Assembly: GCF_000955975.1 (NCBI RefSeq) | Contig: NZ_JYJF01000015.1 | Location: 1-64,000, forward strand | Source: Saccharothrix sp. ST-888 | Lineage (GTDB): Bacteria > Actinomycetota > Actinomycetes > Streptomycetales > Streptomycetaceae | Length of the DNA stretch: 64,000 bases | Reading direction: 5' to 3' | Shown here: in pieces, positions 8,340-17,641 of the stretch | Layout: every line of letters starts with the position of its first letter | Numbering within the stretch: the stretch's first letter is position 1 | Translations under genes and position numbers: made by a program | The notes under the pieces: generated by a model | The model's database searches: none | What the model was told of the DNA's origin: nothing | Seen by the model: the letters and a program-made list of their open reading frames with translations, nothing else

Positions 8340-9414
8340 CGAACCGCTCGTCCTCGGTATCGAGACCTCCTGTGACGAGACCGGCGTCGGCATCGTGCGG
8401 GGCACCACCCTGCTGGCCGACGCGGTCGCCTCCAGCGTCAACGACCACGCCCGCTTCGGCGGCGTCGTCCCCGAGATCGCCAGCCGGGCGCACCTGGAGG
8501 CGATGGTCCCGACCATCCAGCGCGCCCTGGACACCGCCGGGATCAAGGCTGCCGACCTGGACGGCATCGCCGTCACCGCGGGGCCCGGCCTGGCCGGCGC
8601 GCTGCTGGTCGGGGTGAGCGCCGCGAAGGCGTACGCCTGGGCGCTGGACAAGCCGCTGTACGGGGTCAACCACCTCGCCTCGCACATCTGTGTGGACCAG
8701 CTGGAGCACGGCCGTCTGCCGCAGCCCACGATGGCCCTGCTGGTCTCCGGCGGGCACTCCTCGCTGCTGCTCAGCGAGGACATCACCACCGACGTCCGCC
8801 CGCTCGGCGCGACCATCGACGACGCGGCGGGCGAGGCCTTCGACAAGGTCGCCCGGGTGCTCGGCCTCGGCTTCCCCGGCGGCCCTGTGGTGGACCGCAG
8901 GGCCCGCGAGGGCGACCCGAAGGCGATCGCCTTCCCGCGCGGTCTCAGCGGCGCCAAGGACCCCGAGTACGACTTCTCCTTCTCCGGCCTGAAGACCGCC
9001 GTGGCCCGCTGGGTCGAGGCCAAGCGCCGGGCGGGGGAGGAGGTGCCGATCGCCGATGTCGCCGCCTCCTTCCAGGAGGCCGTCACCGACGTGCTCACCC
9101 GCAAGGCCGTCAAGGCGTGCAAGGCCAACGGTGTCGACCACCTGATGATCGGCGGCGGCGTGGCGGCGAACTCGCGGCTGCGCGAGATGGCCCAGCAGCG
9201 CTGCGACAAGGCGGGCATCGTGCTGCGGGTGCCGCGGCCGGGCCTGTGCACCGACAACGGCGCGATGGTCGCCGCGCTCGGTGCCGAGATGGTCTGGCGG
9301 GACCGGGCGCCGTCCTCCTTCGACCTTTCGGCGGACTCCTCGCTGCCGGTCACCGAGGTCTCGGTGCCGCACACCGATCTGCACTCCGCCGCGCACGAGG
9401 CCCTGCGGTCGTGA
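8332..9414 (+). CDS. tsaD: tRNA N6-adenosine threonylcarbamoyltransferase TsaD
   Basis: TsaD is the catalytic subunit that moves threonylcarbamoyl from TC-AMP to A37 of tRNA. Visible hallmarks are LGIETSCDETGVGI at the N-terminus, the metal-binding pair in NHLASHI, LVSGGHSSLLL, and GGGVAANSRLRE near residue 277. The 360 residues match the family. It overlaps rimI by 8 bases and is itself overlapped by the next small gene, so tsaB-rimI-tsaD and that gene form a tightly coupled operon. Confidence 0.97.
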   Translation: MADEPLVLGIETSCDETGVGIVRGTTLLADAVASSVNDHARFGGVVPEIASRAHLEAMVPTIQRALDTAGIKAADLDGIAVTAGPGLAGALLVGVSAAKAYAWALDKPLYGVNHLASHICVDQLEHGRLPQPTMALLVSGGHSSLLLSEDITTDVRPLGATIDDAAGEAFDKVARVLGLGFPGGPVVDRRAREGDPKAIAFPRGLSGAKDPEYDFSFSGLKTAVARWVEAKRRAGEEVPIADVAASFQEAVTDVLTRKAVKACKANGVDHLMIGGGVAANSRLREMAQQRCDKAGIVLRVPRPGLCTDNGAMVAALGAEMVWRDRAPSSFDLSADSSLPVTEVSVPHTDLHSAAHEALRS

Positions 9415-9671
9415 CCCTCGCCGCGATGTGGGAGGCCCGTGCGGTCGAGGGCCGGGGCGGCGAGCTGCACCGCTGGGCGCTGGAGACCGCCGTGCCCGCG
9501 CTGCGCGGCTCGGCCGGCCTGGAGCGGACCGAGGTGTTCACCGCGGCCGGGGACCGGGTGCTGCTGATCACCTGGTGGACGGCCGAGCCGGGCCCGGTCC
9601 CCGACCCGCCCGCCGAGCTGCTGTCCCGCCCGGTGCACCGGTGGAGCTTCACCAGCAGTCATCTGGAATGA
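9411..9671 (+). CDS. Small conserved protein of the t6A operon, possible dimeric alpha/beta-barrel fold
   Basis: An 86-codon frame starts at a GTG that overlaps the tsaD stop (GTGA), which strongly supports translation by coupling. The product (MTLAAMWEARAVEGRGGELH at the start, LITWWTAEPGPVPDPPAELL in the middle) resembles short ferredoxin-like or antibiotic-monooxygenase-like proteins, but no catalytic motif is visible. Its function is unknown. Codon use is as GC-rich as in its neighbours. Confidence 0.72.
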   Translation: MTLAAMWEARAVEGRGGELHRWALETAVPALRGSAGLERTEVFTAAGDRVLLITWWTAEPGPVPDPPAELLSRPVHRWSFTSSHLE

Positions 9672-9742
9672 CCGCGGCAACCGCGTGGAATAGCCTGACG
9701 TCCCGATAAGTGTTCGATACACGAATACGGGAGCGCGGTTCG

Positions 9743-10624
9743 GTGAGGAACTTCAGGACGTACGCGGCCGGGGCTGCGGTGCTGCTGGTGGCGCTGACCG
9801 GTTGCAGCAGCGGTGGCGGGGGCGGCAAGGGCGCGGCGGCGCCCCAGGGTCCGGCGTCCGGAGCGCCGCAGAACTCCGCCTCCCCGCAGGCCCCGGCCTC
9901 CTCGGCGGCCCCGCAGGCCGACGCCGCGGCCTGGCAGAAGTGGAAGCTGAAGCCGCTGCCCGAGGCGCCCGCCGCACCGGCCGACAAGCCGATCAAGCTC
10001 ACCGCCAAGGGGCCGGTCCCGGTCTTCAGCGAAGTCCCGACCAAGGACAAGGTCGTCTTCGTCACCATCGACGACGGTGCGGAGAAGGACCCCAAGTTCG
10101 TCGAGATGCTCACCGACCTCAAGGTGCCGATCTCGATGTTCCTGACCAAGGACATAGTCAAGAACGACTACGGCTACTTCAAGCCACTGCAGGCCCTCGG
10201 CAACCACATCCAGAACCACACCGTGGACCACCCGCAGATGAGCAAGATATCGGCGGCCAGGCAGAAGTCCGAGGTCTGCGACGACCAGGCGGCGCTCACC
10301 CAGCAGTACGGCAAGGCCCCGCTGCTCTTCCGCCCGCCGTTCGGGGACGGCGCGAAGACCGAGAGCCTCAACACCGCCGTGCAGGAGTGCGGACCGCGCG
10401 CCGTGGTGCTCTGGCGCGAGTCGATGCAGATACACGACATGCAGTACCAGTCCGGCGACAAGAAGCTGAAGCCGGGCGACATCATCCTCGCCCACTTCCG
10501 CGGCCCGTCGGAGCTCAAGGGCGAGACCATGACCCAGATGTTCGGCGAGCTGCTCAGCCGGATCCAGGAGCAGGGCTTCGCGGTCGCCCGGCTGGAGGAC
10601 TACATCCAGGCGCCCGCCGGCTGA
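9743..10624 (+). CDS. Polysaccharide deacetylase lipoprotein (NodB family)
   Basis: A lipoprotein signal (LLVALTGCSSG, lipid-modified Cys at about residue 21) is followed by a Pro/Ala linker and a NodB homology domain. All key motifs are present: TIDDGA (near residues 108-113; metal-binding and base Asp), NHTVDHP (the two metal-binding His) and RPPFGDG. It probably removes acetyl groups from a cell-wall sugar at the outer face of the membrane. Start: GTG at 9743 with GGGAG upstream; another GTG at 9710 would add 11 residues before the signal and is less likely. Its 3' end overlaps the convergent methyltransferase gene by 25 bases. Confidence 0.92.
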   Translation: MRNFRTYAAGAAVLLVALTGCSSGGGGGKGAAAPQGPASGAPQNSASPQAPASSAAPQADAAAWQKWKLKPLPEAPAAPADKPIKLTAKGPVPVFSEVPTKDKVVFVTIDDGAEKDPKFVEMLTDLKVPISMFLTKDIVKNDYGYFKPLQALGNHIQNHTVDHPQMSKISAARQKSEVCDDQAALTQQYGKAPLLFRPPFGDGAKTESLNTAVQECGPRAVVLWRESMQIHDMQYQSGDKKLKPGDIILAHFRGPSELKGETMTQMFGELLSRIQEQGFAVARLEDYIQAPAG

Positions 10625-11799
10625 TCCTCCGCCGTCGCGGGCCGGCCGAGCATCATCAGCGGGCCGTGGTCGGTGCGGCTGAGGATCACCGTCAGCTCGT
10701 TCGGGCCGCTGGGCTTGAGCTGGCGACGCAGCTCCTCGGGGGTGATGCCGATGCCGCGCTTCTTGATCACCACGGTGCCGACCCCGCGCTCGCGCAGCAG
10801 GGCCTTCAGCTTCTTCACGTTGAACGGCAGCACGTCGCTGATCTCGTAGGCGTGCGCGTACGGGGTGGGCACCAGCCGGTCCGAGGTCAGGTAGGCGATC
10901 ATCGGGTCGATCAGCCGCCCGCCGATCTGCTCGGCCACCTCGGCGACCAGGTGGGCCCGGATCACCGCGCCGTCCGGCTCGTACAGGTAGCGGCCGACCG
11001 GACCGGCCGGCGGGTCCGGCAGCAGACCGCCGGTGAGCGTGCGGTCGCCCGGCAGCAGCGTGGCCCGGTGCGGCCGGTCGGCCCGGGTGCCGAACCAGAG
11101 CGCGGCCTCCTTCACCTCGCCGTGGTCGGAGACCCACTCGGCCTCGGCGCCATCCGGCACCAGCTCGTGCGGGATGCCGGGGGCGACCTTGAGTGCCCCG
11201 AACGGCGTACGGCGGGCGGCCTCGATCGCCCAGGAGAGCGGTGGCGAGTACGCCTCGGGATCGAACACCCGGCCGCGCGCGGTGCGGCGCGCCGGGTCGG
11301 TGAAGACCGCGTCGTACCCGGTCACGTCCACCTCGGTGACGTCCGCGCAGCGCACCTCGATCAGCTCGGCCAGGCCCAGCGAGGCGGCGTTCGCTTCGGC
11401 GACGGCGCAGGTCAGCGGGGAGCGGTCGACCGCCAGTACGGCGATCCCGACCCGGGCCAGGGCGATCGCGTCGCCGCCGATCCCGCAGCACAGGTCGGCC
11501 AGGCGGCGCACGCCCAGCGCGGCGAAGCGCTGCGCGCGCCACTCGGCCACACTGCGGCGGGTCGCCTGTTCGACACCGTCGGGGGTGAAGTACAGCTCGT
11601 CCGCCTGGTCGCCGAACTTCGCCCTGGCCCGCTGCCGCAGCTGCGCCTGGGCCAGCGCGGCGGACACCAGCGGGGCGGGGTGCGCGCGGCGGAGCCGGGT
11701 GGCCAGGGCCAGTTCCTCGCCGGCCTTGAAGTCACGCAGCTCGGCCAGCAGCGCCTGGCCCTCGTCGGTCAGCAGGGCCCGGAACGATTCGATCTCCAC
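10600..11799 (-). CDS. Class I SAM-dependent methyltransferase with C-terminal THUMP-like domain
   Basis: The 399-residue protein has an N-terminal helical part, a Rossmann methyltransferase domain with the SAM-binding motif LADLCCGIGGDAIALA (LCCGIGGD at residues 103-110) and VFTDPARR (near residue 165), and a C-terminal THUMP-like domain (about residues 320-390, including KKLKALLRERGVGTVVIKKR). The family is conserved in actinobacteria; a nucleic-acid substrate is suggested by the THUMP-like part but not proven. ATG start at 11799. The gene ends inside the convergent deacetylase gene. Confidence 0.85.
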   Translation of the reverse strand: MEIESFRALLTDEGQALLAELRDFKAGEELALATRLRRAHPAPLVSAALAQAQLRQRARAKFGDQADELYFTPDGVEQATRRSVAEWRAQRFAALGVRRLADLCCGIGGDAIALARVGIAVLAVDRSPLTCAVAEANAASLGLAELIEVRCADVTEVDVTGYDAVFTDPARRTARGRVFDPEAYSPPLSWAIEAARRTPFGALKVAPGIPHELVPDGAEAEWVSDHGEVKEAALWFGTRADRPHRATLLPGDRTLTGGLLPDPPAGPVGRYLYEPDGAVIRAHLVAEVAEQIGGRLIDPMIAYLTSDRLVPTPYAHAYEISDVLPFNVKKLKALLRERGVGTVVIKKRGIGITPEELRRQLKPSGPNELTVILSRTDHGPLMMLGRPATAEDQPAGAWM

Positions 11800-11871
11800 G
11801 GGATCATTCTCCCCGCTCGGCGGGCATCGCAGGTCGGTCGCCGACTGCGGCCGCAGACCGGGCGGGGCGTC

Positions 11872-12282
11872 TCAGTTGCACGTGTTGCTGCCGCTGTAGC
11901 ACGGCCGGTAGTTCGCGGGCAGCGGCTGGGGCTTCCGTTCGCCGTCGTGGCGGTGCTCGTACGCATACGTGCCGAGGCCGCCCATGACCAGCACGGCCGC
12001 GAGGACGAACTGGACGGCGGCGGCGATCCGGTAGCGGCGGACCGCGGCCCCGACGCCCAGCAGCAGCACCAGGGCGACGAGTGCCGCGAGGATCCACCAG
12101 AGCGGAGCCCTGCTCGGCTCGGGCCGCGGGGTCGAGTCCGGCATCCAGTCGGTGTTGCCGAGCAGCCAGAGGAAACCCGCGCCGGCCGCCACCGCGGCGG
12201 CGATCACGCTCACGGCGAACAGGGTCAGGGCGATCGCCACGTCGAGCCCTCTGGTGGGGCCGGTCCTGGTAGAAGTCGACAC
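11872..12282 (-). CDS. Small membrane protein, unknown function
   Basis: A 136-residue protein with three hydrophobic segments (VAIALTLFAVSVIAAAVAAG, LWWILAALVALVLLLGVGAA and AAVQFVLAAVLVMGGLGTYA) and two Cys near the C-terminus (RPCYSGSNTCN) that could pair outside the cell. Start: I choose the GTG at 12282 rather than the ATG at 12318, because the 12 codons between them have only about half G/C in third position, unlike genes here. Neither start has a clear ribosome-binding site. No domain is recognised. It diverges from groES. Confidence 0.75.
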   Translation of the reverse strand: MSTSTRTGPTRGLDVAIALTLFAVSVIAAAVAAGAGFLWLLGNTDWMPDSTPRPEPSRAPLWWILAALVALVLLLGVGAAVRRYRIAAAVQFVLAAVLVMGGLGTYAYEHRHDGERKPQPLPANYRPCYSGSNTCN

Positions 12283-12373
12283 GGCAGTCAGTGTTCCGGC
12301 CACCGGTGGTTCGCACATGAGTACGTCTACTCAGGCGCGGTGGCCGGGTTTCGCGGAACACGGAGCCACGCCG

Positions 12374-12447
12374 TTGGCACTCTGGTTGACTGAGTGCTAA
12401 CGGCAGCCTATGGTCGTTCCTGGCACTCCCCACCGGGTGAGTGCTAA
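12374..12447 (+). promoter_or_regulatory. groESL1 promoter with two CIRCE (HrcA) operators
   Basis: The first CIRCE element is TTGGCACTC, nine bases, GAGTGCTAA (12374-12400). A second is CTGGCACTC, ten bases, GAGTGCTAA (12420-12447). Between and across them lies a clear vegetative promoter: TTGACT (12386-12391), 17-base spacer, TATGGT (12409-12414). HrcA bound to the first site would cover the -35 element, and the second lies at the start of the transcript. This is the known arrangement for heat-shock control of groES in Streptomyces. Confidence 0.93.
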
Positions 12448-12543
12448 TGCGACGAAGTGTGTCTGACCCCCGCGACGGCAGGCCCGCAGCAATCGCCACC
12501 GACCTGTAGAACAACCCCGTAATCTCCGAAGGGGAGCTCGGAC

Positions 12544-12849
12544 GTGACCGCCAGCAGCAAGGTTGCCATCAAGCCGCTCGAGGACCGCATCGTGGTCCAG
12601 CCGCTCGACGCCGAGACCACCACGGCCTCCGGCCTGGTTATCCCGGACACCGCCAAGGAGAAGCCCCAGGAGGGCGTCGTCCTGGCCGTCGGCCCGGGTC
12701 GCTTCGAGGACGGCCAGCGTCTTCCGCTCGACGTGACCGTCGGCGATGTCGTCCTGTACTCGAAGTACGGCGGCACCGAGGTCAAGTACAACGGCCAGGA
12801 GTACCTGGTCCTCTCGGCCCGCGACGTCCTCGCGATCGTCGAGAAGTAA
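12544..12849 (+). CDS. groES: Co-chaperonin GroES
   Basis: The 10-kDa heptameric lid of the GroEL chaperonin. The mobile loop (around LDAETTTASGLVIPD, residues 22-36), GGTEVKYNGQEYLVL and the final DVLAIVEK are typical. The length of 101 residues is normal. GTG start at 12544 with AGGGGAGC upstream. It is cotranscribed with groEL 96 bases downstream from the HrcA-controlled promoter, with a hairpin between the two genes. Confidence 0.98.
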   Translation: MTASSKVAIKPLEDRIVVQPLDAETTTASGLVIPDTAKEKPQEGVVLAVGPGRFEDGQRLPLDVTVGDVVLYSKYGGTEVKYNGQEYLVLSARDVLAIVEK

Positions 12850-12863
12850 GACGAAACCAGCCC

Positions 12864-12901
12864 GCCCCGGATCCGTGTCAGCACTGACAGGGGCCCGGGG
12901 C
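12864..12901 (+). terminator. Intercistronic hairpin between groES and groEL
   Basis: The outer arms GCCCCGG (12864-12870) and CCGGGGC (12895-12901) enclose an inner dyad TGTCAG-CA-CTGACA (12876-12889). It may act as a partial terminator or as an RNA-processing or stability element that sets the groES to groEL ratio. Confidence 0.5.
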
Positions 12902-12945
12902 GCGGTTGTTGGCTCACGTACGCAGAAACCCTAGGAAACGGAACC

Positions 12946-14577
<1,632 letters not shown>

Positions 14578-14592
14578 CGCTCGCTTCAGCGA

Positions 14593-14638
14593 CCGGAGGC
14601 CCGGCCCGTACCCTGTGGGGTGCGAGCCGGGCCTCCGG
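14593..14638 (+). terminator. groESL1 terminator
   Basis: Perfect 13-base arms (14593-14605 and 14626-14638, CCGGAGGCCCGGC and its complement) with a 20-base loop, 15 bases after the groEL stop. Confidence 0.85.
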
Positions 14639-14751
14639 CCGTTCTCCCGGTGGGCCGGTCGCGCCCCGTCCGTCGGCGCGGTGGGTCGTCCCGGTGCGGT
14701 ACGGTCTCCGCTCCGGACCGGTGCCCGGAACCGTTTCGCATCAGGGAAATT

Positions 14752-14779
14752 TTGCGATGTCCAAAGTCTGCCTTATAAC
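14752..14779 (+). promoter_or_regulatory. Candidate promoter of the LysR gene
   Basis: TTGCGA (14752-14757), 16-base spacer and TATAAC (14774-14779) end six bases before the ATG, so the transcript may be leaderless. This AT-rich patch stands out from its surroundings. LysR regulators often bind their own promoter. Confidence 0.5.
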
Positions 14780-14785
14780 TGAGGC

Positions 14786-15787
14786 ATGATCGAGGCCCGC
14801 CATCTGCGCGTCCTGCGGGCTGTCGCCCGGACCGGTTCCTTCTCTGCGGCAGCCCGCGAGCTCGGCTGTACCCAGCCCGCCGTCAGCCAGCAGATGAAGG
14901 CCCTGGAGAAGTCCGTCGCCACTCCGCTGGTGGTCCGTTCGGGGCGGGGCATGCAGCTGAGCGAGGCGGGCCGGGTGCTGCTCAAGCACGCCACCGGCAT
15001 CCTCGCCGGGCTCTGCGCCGCCGAGGAGGAGGTGGCCGCGATCGCCGGGCTGCGGGCCGGCCGGGTGCGACTGGTCTCCTTCCCGACGGCCAGCTCCACG
15101 CTGGTCCCGCCGGCGGTCGCCCGGCTGCGGGGCGCCCATCCGGGGGTGCGCGTCTCCCTGGTCGAGGCCGAGCCACCGGAGTCGCTGGCGATGCTGCGCG
15201 GGGGTGAGTGCGAGATCGCGCTGGCCTTCCGCTACCCGGACTCCCAGGGCGGGCTCTTCCCGGCCAATGCGCACAGCATGCCGCGCGAGGCCCGTGCCGA
15301 GGCGACCCTGGAGGCCGCCGCCACACTGGCCGCCAACGACTGGTCCGACCTGGTGGTCCGGCCACTGCTGGACGATCCGCTGGTCGGGCTGCTCCCGGCC
15401 GGGCACCCGCTGGCCGGGCGGGACGAGAGCACCCCGGTGGACCTGGCCGAGCTGGCGGCCGAGCAGTGGATCGCGGGCTGTCCGCAGTGCCGGGGGCATC
15501 TGGTGGAGCTCTGCGCCGGTGCCGGGTTCGAGCCCCGGATCGACTTCGCGACCGACGACTACCCGGCGGTGGTCGGCCTGGTCGCGGCCGGTCTCGGGGT
15601 GGCGGTGCTGCCGGGGCTCGCACTGCGTTCGGTGCGCCAGTCGGGCGTCGCGGCGGTGCCGGTGCGAGCGGCGAGCGGCGACCCGGCGGTCCGTCAGGTG
15701 GTGGCGCTGACCCTGCCGGACCTGGCCGACGTGCCGGCCGTCTCGCTGATGCTGGACCAGCTCTCGGGCTCTGCGGTCACCGGCTGA
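14786..15787 (+). CDS. LysR-family transcriptional regulator
   Basis: The N-terminal winged helix-turn-helix (residues 1-60: HLRVLRAVARTGSFSAAARE followed by LGCTQPAVSQQMKALE) is an almost ideal LysR DNA-binding domain. The remaining residues, to about 330, form the periplasmic-binding-like effector domain. Two Cys (CPQC, near residue 235) and a third (ELCAGAG) in the effector domain could sense redox or metal, but this is speculation. The target is unknown; no divergent partner gene lies beside it. It is convergent with whiD, with two hairpins between them. Confidence 0.93.
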   Translation: MIEARHLRVLRAVARTGSFSAAARELGCTQPAVSQQMKALEKSVATPLVVRSGRGMQLSEAGRVLLKHATGILAGLCAAEEEVAAIAGLRAGRVRLVSFPTASSTLVPPAVARLRGAHPGVRVSLVEAEPPESLAMLRGGECEIALAFRYPDSQGGLFPANAHSMPREARAEATLEAAATLAANDWSDLVVRPLLDDPLVGLLPAGHPLAGRDESTPVDLAELAAEQWIAGCPQCRGHLVELCAGAGFEPRIDFATDDYPAVVGLVAAGLGVAVLPGLALRSVRQSGVAAVPVRAASGDPAVRQVVALTLPDLADVPAVSLMLDQLSGSAVTG

Positions 15788-15809
15788 CCTGCGGCCCGTT
15801 GCGGGCGGC

Positions 15810-15862
15810 CCGTGGCTCCCACGGCGCGCGAAAGCCTCGTGAAGAAACGTTTCTCCACGAGG
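15810..15862. terminator. Bidirectional terminator between the LysR gene and whiD
   Basis: A 28-base dyad at 15835-15862 (CCTCGTG, one mismatch, AGAAA-CG-TTTCT, CACGAGG) follows a shorter hairpin at 15810-15824 (CCGTGG-CTC-CCACGG). They lie between convergent genes. Confidence 0.85.
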
Positions 15863-15872
15863 TATCGGAACG

Positions 15873-16199
15873 TCAGTGACCTGCTGCGGTGGGCAGCCCG
15901 AGTGGGACCTCGGCCAGCCGGTTGCGCGAACGGCCCATCAGTTCCTCGCGCTCGTCCTCGGTCAGCCCGCCCCAGACGCCGTACGGCTCGCGGACGGCCA
16001 GCGCATGCGCCGCGCACTCGGCCCTCACCGGGCACCGCATGCAGACCTCCTTGGCACTTGCCTCGCGCGAGCTTCGCGCAGCCCCGCGCTCGCCCTCCGG
16101 GTGGAAGAAGAGCGAACTGTCCACGCCGCGGCAGGCGGCGGAGAGCTGCCAGTCCCAGAGGTCTGCGTTGGGGCCGGGGAGGCGGGAGAAATCTGCCAT
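15873..16199 (-). CDS. whiD: WhiB-family iron-sulfur developmental regulator WhiD
   Basis: A 108-residue Wbl protein with the four [4Fe-4S]-binding cysteines Cys23, Cys53, Cys56 and Cys62 (C-M-R-C-P-V-R-A-E-C) and the GVWGG turn at residues 74-78 that contacts sigma-HrdB region 4. The N-terminus MADFSRLPGPNADLWDWQ and the 29-residue gap between the first and second Cys are characteristic of WhiD, needed for late spore maturation in Streptomyces. Its location opposite bldM is the standard one. Start: ATG at 16199 with GAAGGGAAC upstream; the frame extends farther, but that part lies in the regulatory region. Confidence 0.95.
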   Translation of the reverse strand: MADFSRLPGPNADLWDWQLSAACRGVDSSLFFHPEGERGAARSSREASAKEVCMRCPVRAECAAHALAVREPYGVWGGLTEDEREELMGRSRNRLAEVPLGLPTAAGH

Positions 16200-16724
16200 G
16201 GCTTGTTCCCTTCGAGGGTTCGACGCCTGGAGGCTCGTCGGCTCGGCGAGGTCGCGATGGGGCCGGTATGGACACCTGGAAATATGACTTACGGCAGCCA
16301 CTGGGACAAGTCACCCACAGAGTTACACAACAGTCAATGACCGTACGGAAGCTATAAAAACGGGCAAATAGGGGCATGGTGTTTGGCGGGTATCGCTGTG
16401 GCAACCGGGTGGCTCCGGGGGCGCGGGCGGTCCTCATGGTGCGCGCGTGGTGCGCGGACCGCGCAAAAGTGCGGCGTGTGCACCGCGAGGTGGCTGATCC
16501 GTAATGGGTCGGCCACGTACAGTGGTGGAGATGGCCCTGAGGGCCGTAACTCATTCGAGTGACGGTCGTTGGTTGTGCGGAGGCGGTTAGCGGGCGCTGG
16601 GCGTCGGGAACGGTCGCGGAAGATCCACGATCCCAACGAAGTCCGTCGCCAATCGGCCGTGTCGGAGAGAGTTCGAACCAGCCAGGAGGCTCAACGTGAC
16701 GCGGATCAGCTGCGGAGGACGGTC
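16200..16724. other. Divergent whiD-bldM regulatory region (525 bases)
   Basis: No gene is seen here. An AT-rich patch at 16325-16375 (CTATAAAAA) is unusual for this genome. A GACAC motif at 16271-16275 equals the core of the WhiA site, though one pentamer is weak evidence. TACAGT at 16518-16523 could be a second bldM -10 element. The sigma-BldN promoter is listed separately. Confidence 0.6.
16545..16572 (+). promoter_or_regulatory. bldM promoter of sigma-BldN type
   Basis: CGTAAC (16545-16550), a 16-base spacer and CGTTGG (16567-16572) match the sigma-BldN consensus CGTAAC-N16-CGTTGA at 11 of 12 positions. In Streptomyces coelicolor bldM is a known direct target of sigma-BldN. The transcript would carry about 145 bases of leader. 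Confidence 0.85.
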
Positions 16725-17336
16725 ATGACATCCGTACTCGTCTGCGACGATTCCCCGCTCGCCCGGGAGGCGCTTCGCCGCGCGGTGGCGACAGTGCCCG
16801 GTGTCGATCGGGTGACCACTGCGACGAACGGTGAGGAGGTACTGCGCCGCTGGGTGGCCGACCGCTCCGATCTCGTTCTGATGGACGTCCGGATGCCCGG
16901 CCTCGGTGGCGTGGAGACCGTCCGGCGGCTGCTGTCGGCGGACCCGGGCGCGCGCATCATCATGCTCACCGTCGCCGAGGACCTGGACGGGGTCGCCCTC
17001 GCGGTCGCCGCCGGTGCCCGCGGCTACCTGCACAAGGACGCCTCGCGCGCCGAGCTGCGGGCCACCGTCACCCAGGCGCTGGCCGACCCGACCTGGCGGC
17101 TCGCCCCGCGCCGGCTGCGCAGCCCCGACATGGGCGCGGCTCCCACGCTGACGGCGCGTGAGATCCAGGTGCTCGAAGGCATGAGCCACGGGCGCAGCAA
17201 CGCGGAGATCGGCCGGGAGCTCTTCCTCTCCGAGGACACCGTCAAAACCCATGCCAGGCGCCTGTTCAAGAAGCTGGGCGCCTCGGACCGTGCACACGCG
17301 GTGGCCCTCGGTTTCCGCTGGGGTCTGGTCCGCTGA
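16725..17336 (+). CDS. bldM: Orphan response regulator BldM
   Basis: BldM is a FixJ/NarL-type regulator needed for aerial hyphae and, with WhiI, for sporulation. The receiver domain spans residues 1-120 with the expected Asp54 in LVLMDVRMPG and the Asp8-Asp9 pair; genetic work on BldM found that phosphorylation of Asp54 is not needed. The LuxR-type helix-turn-helix (about residues 140-200) reads LTAREIQVLEGMSHGRSNAE and continues to SEDTVKTHARRLFKKLGASD. Start: ATG at 16725 after GGAGGAC. There is no kinase gene nearby, as expected for an orphan. The sequence is nearly identical to BldM as I remember it. Confidence 0.97.
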   Translation: MTSVLVCDDSPLAREALRRAVATVPGVDRVTTATNGEEVLRRWVADRSDLVLMDVRMPGLGGVETVRRLLSADPGARIIMLTVAEDLDGVALAVAAGARGYLHKDASRAELRATVTQALADPTWRLAPRRLRSPDMGAAPTLTAREIQVLEGMSHGRSNAEIGRELFLSEDTVKTHARRLFKKLGASDRAHAVALGFRWGLVR

Positions 17337-17641
17337 GAGAGGGCCGCCCGGCCGTTTCGATCGCTCAGACGTATGACGTTGAGGTCCCGAGGCTGCACCA
17401 TGGAGTAGTGGAGCACCTCGGGGACCGGCGGACAGGGACTGCGGCGAAGAGTGCGGCCGCAGGAGGCTCGGCGAGCGGGACGGATCAGGGCACCTTCGGG
17501 CCGGTGGCGGCTGCGGAGGGCGGGGCGGGAGGCGGCGCGATGCGGACGGTGGCGACGCACGGTGGTGCGGTGCATAACGTTCCGATGCACAACTCCGGAC
17601 GCGGTGCCGCGTTTTCCGGTCCGACCAGGCACCATGGACCG
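17337..17641 (+). other. bldM-shbA spacer (305 bases)
   Basis: The frame of shbA is open through this stretch, but third-position G/C is only about 65 percent just upstream of 17642, so I treat it as leader and promoter region. It contains a good ribosome-binding site (GGGAGG, 17527-17532) before an in-frame ATG at 17540, so a longer ShbA cannot be excluded. No terminator hairpin is evident after bldM. Confidence 0.5.

Noticed and set aside
12876..12889. TGTCAG dyad in the groES-groEL spacer as a DNA-damage promoter
   Set aside because: It lacks the GTGG extension and the TAG---T box at the right distance; it fits better as part of a hairpin.
17355..17382. A second sigma-BldN promoter between bldM and shbA (CGTTGA at 17377-17382)
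   Set aside because: The -10 box is perfect, but the sequence 16 bases upstream (TTTCGA) does not resemble CGTAAC.
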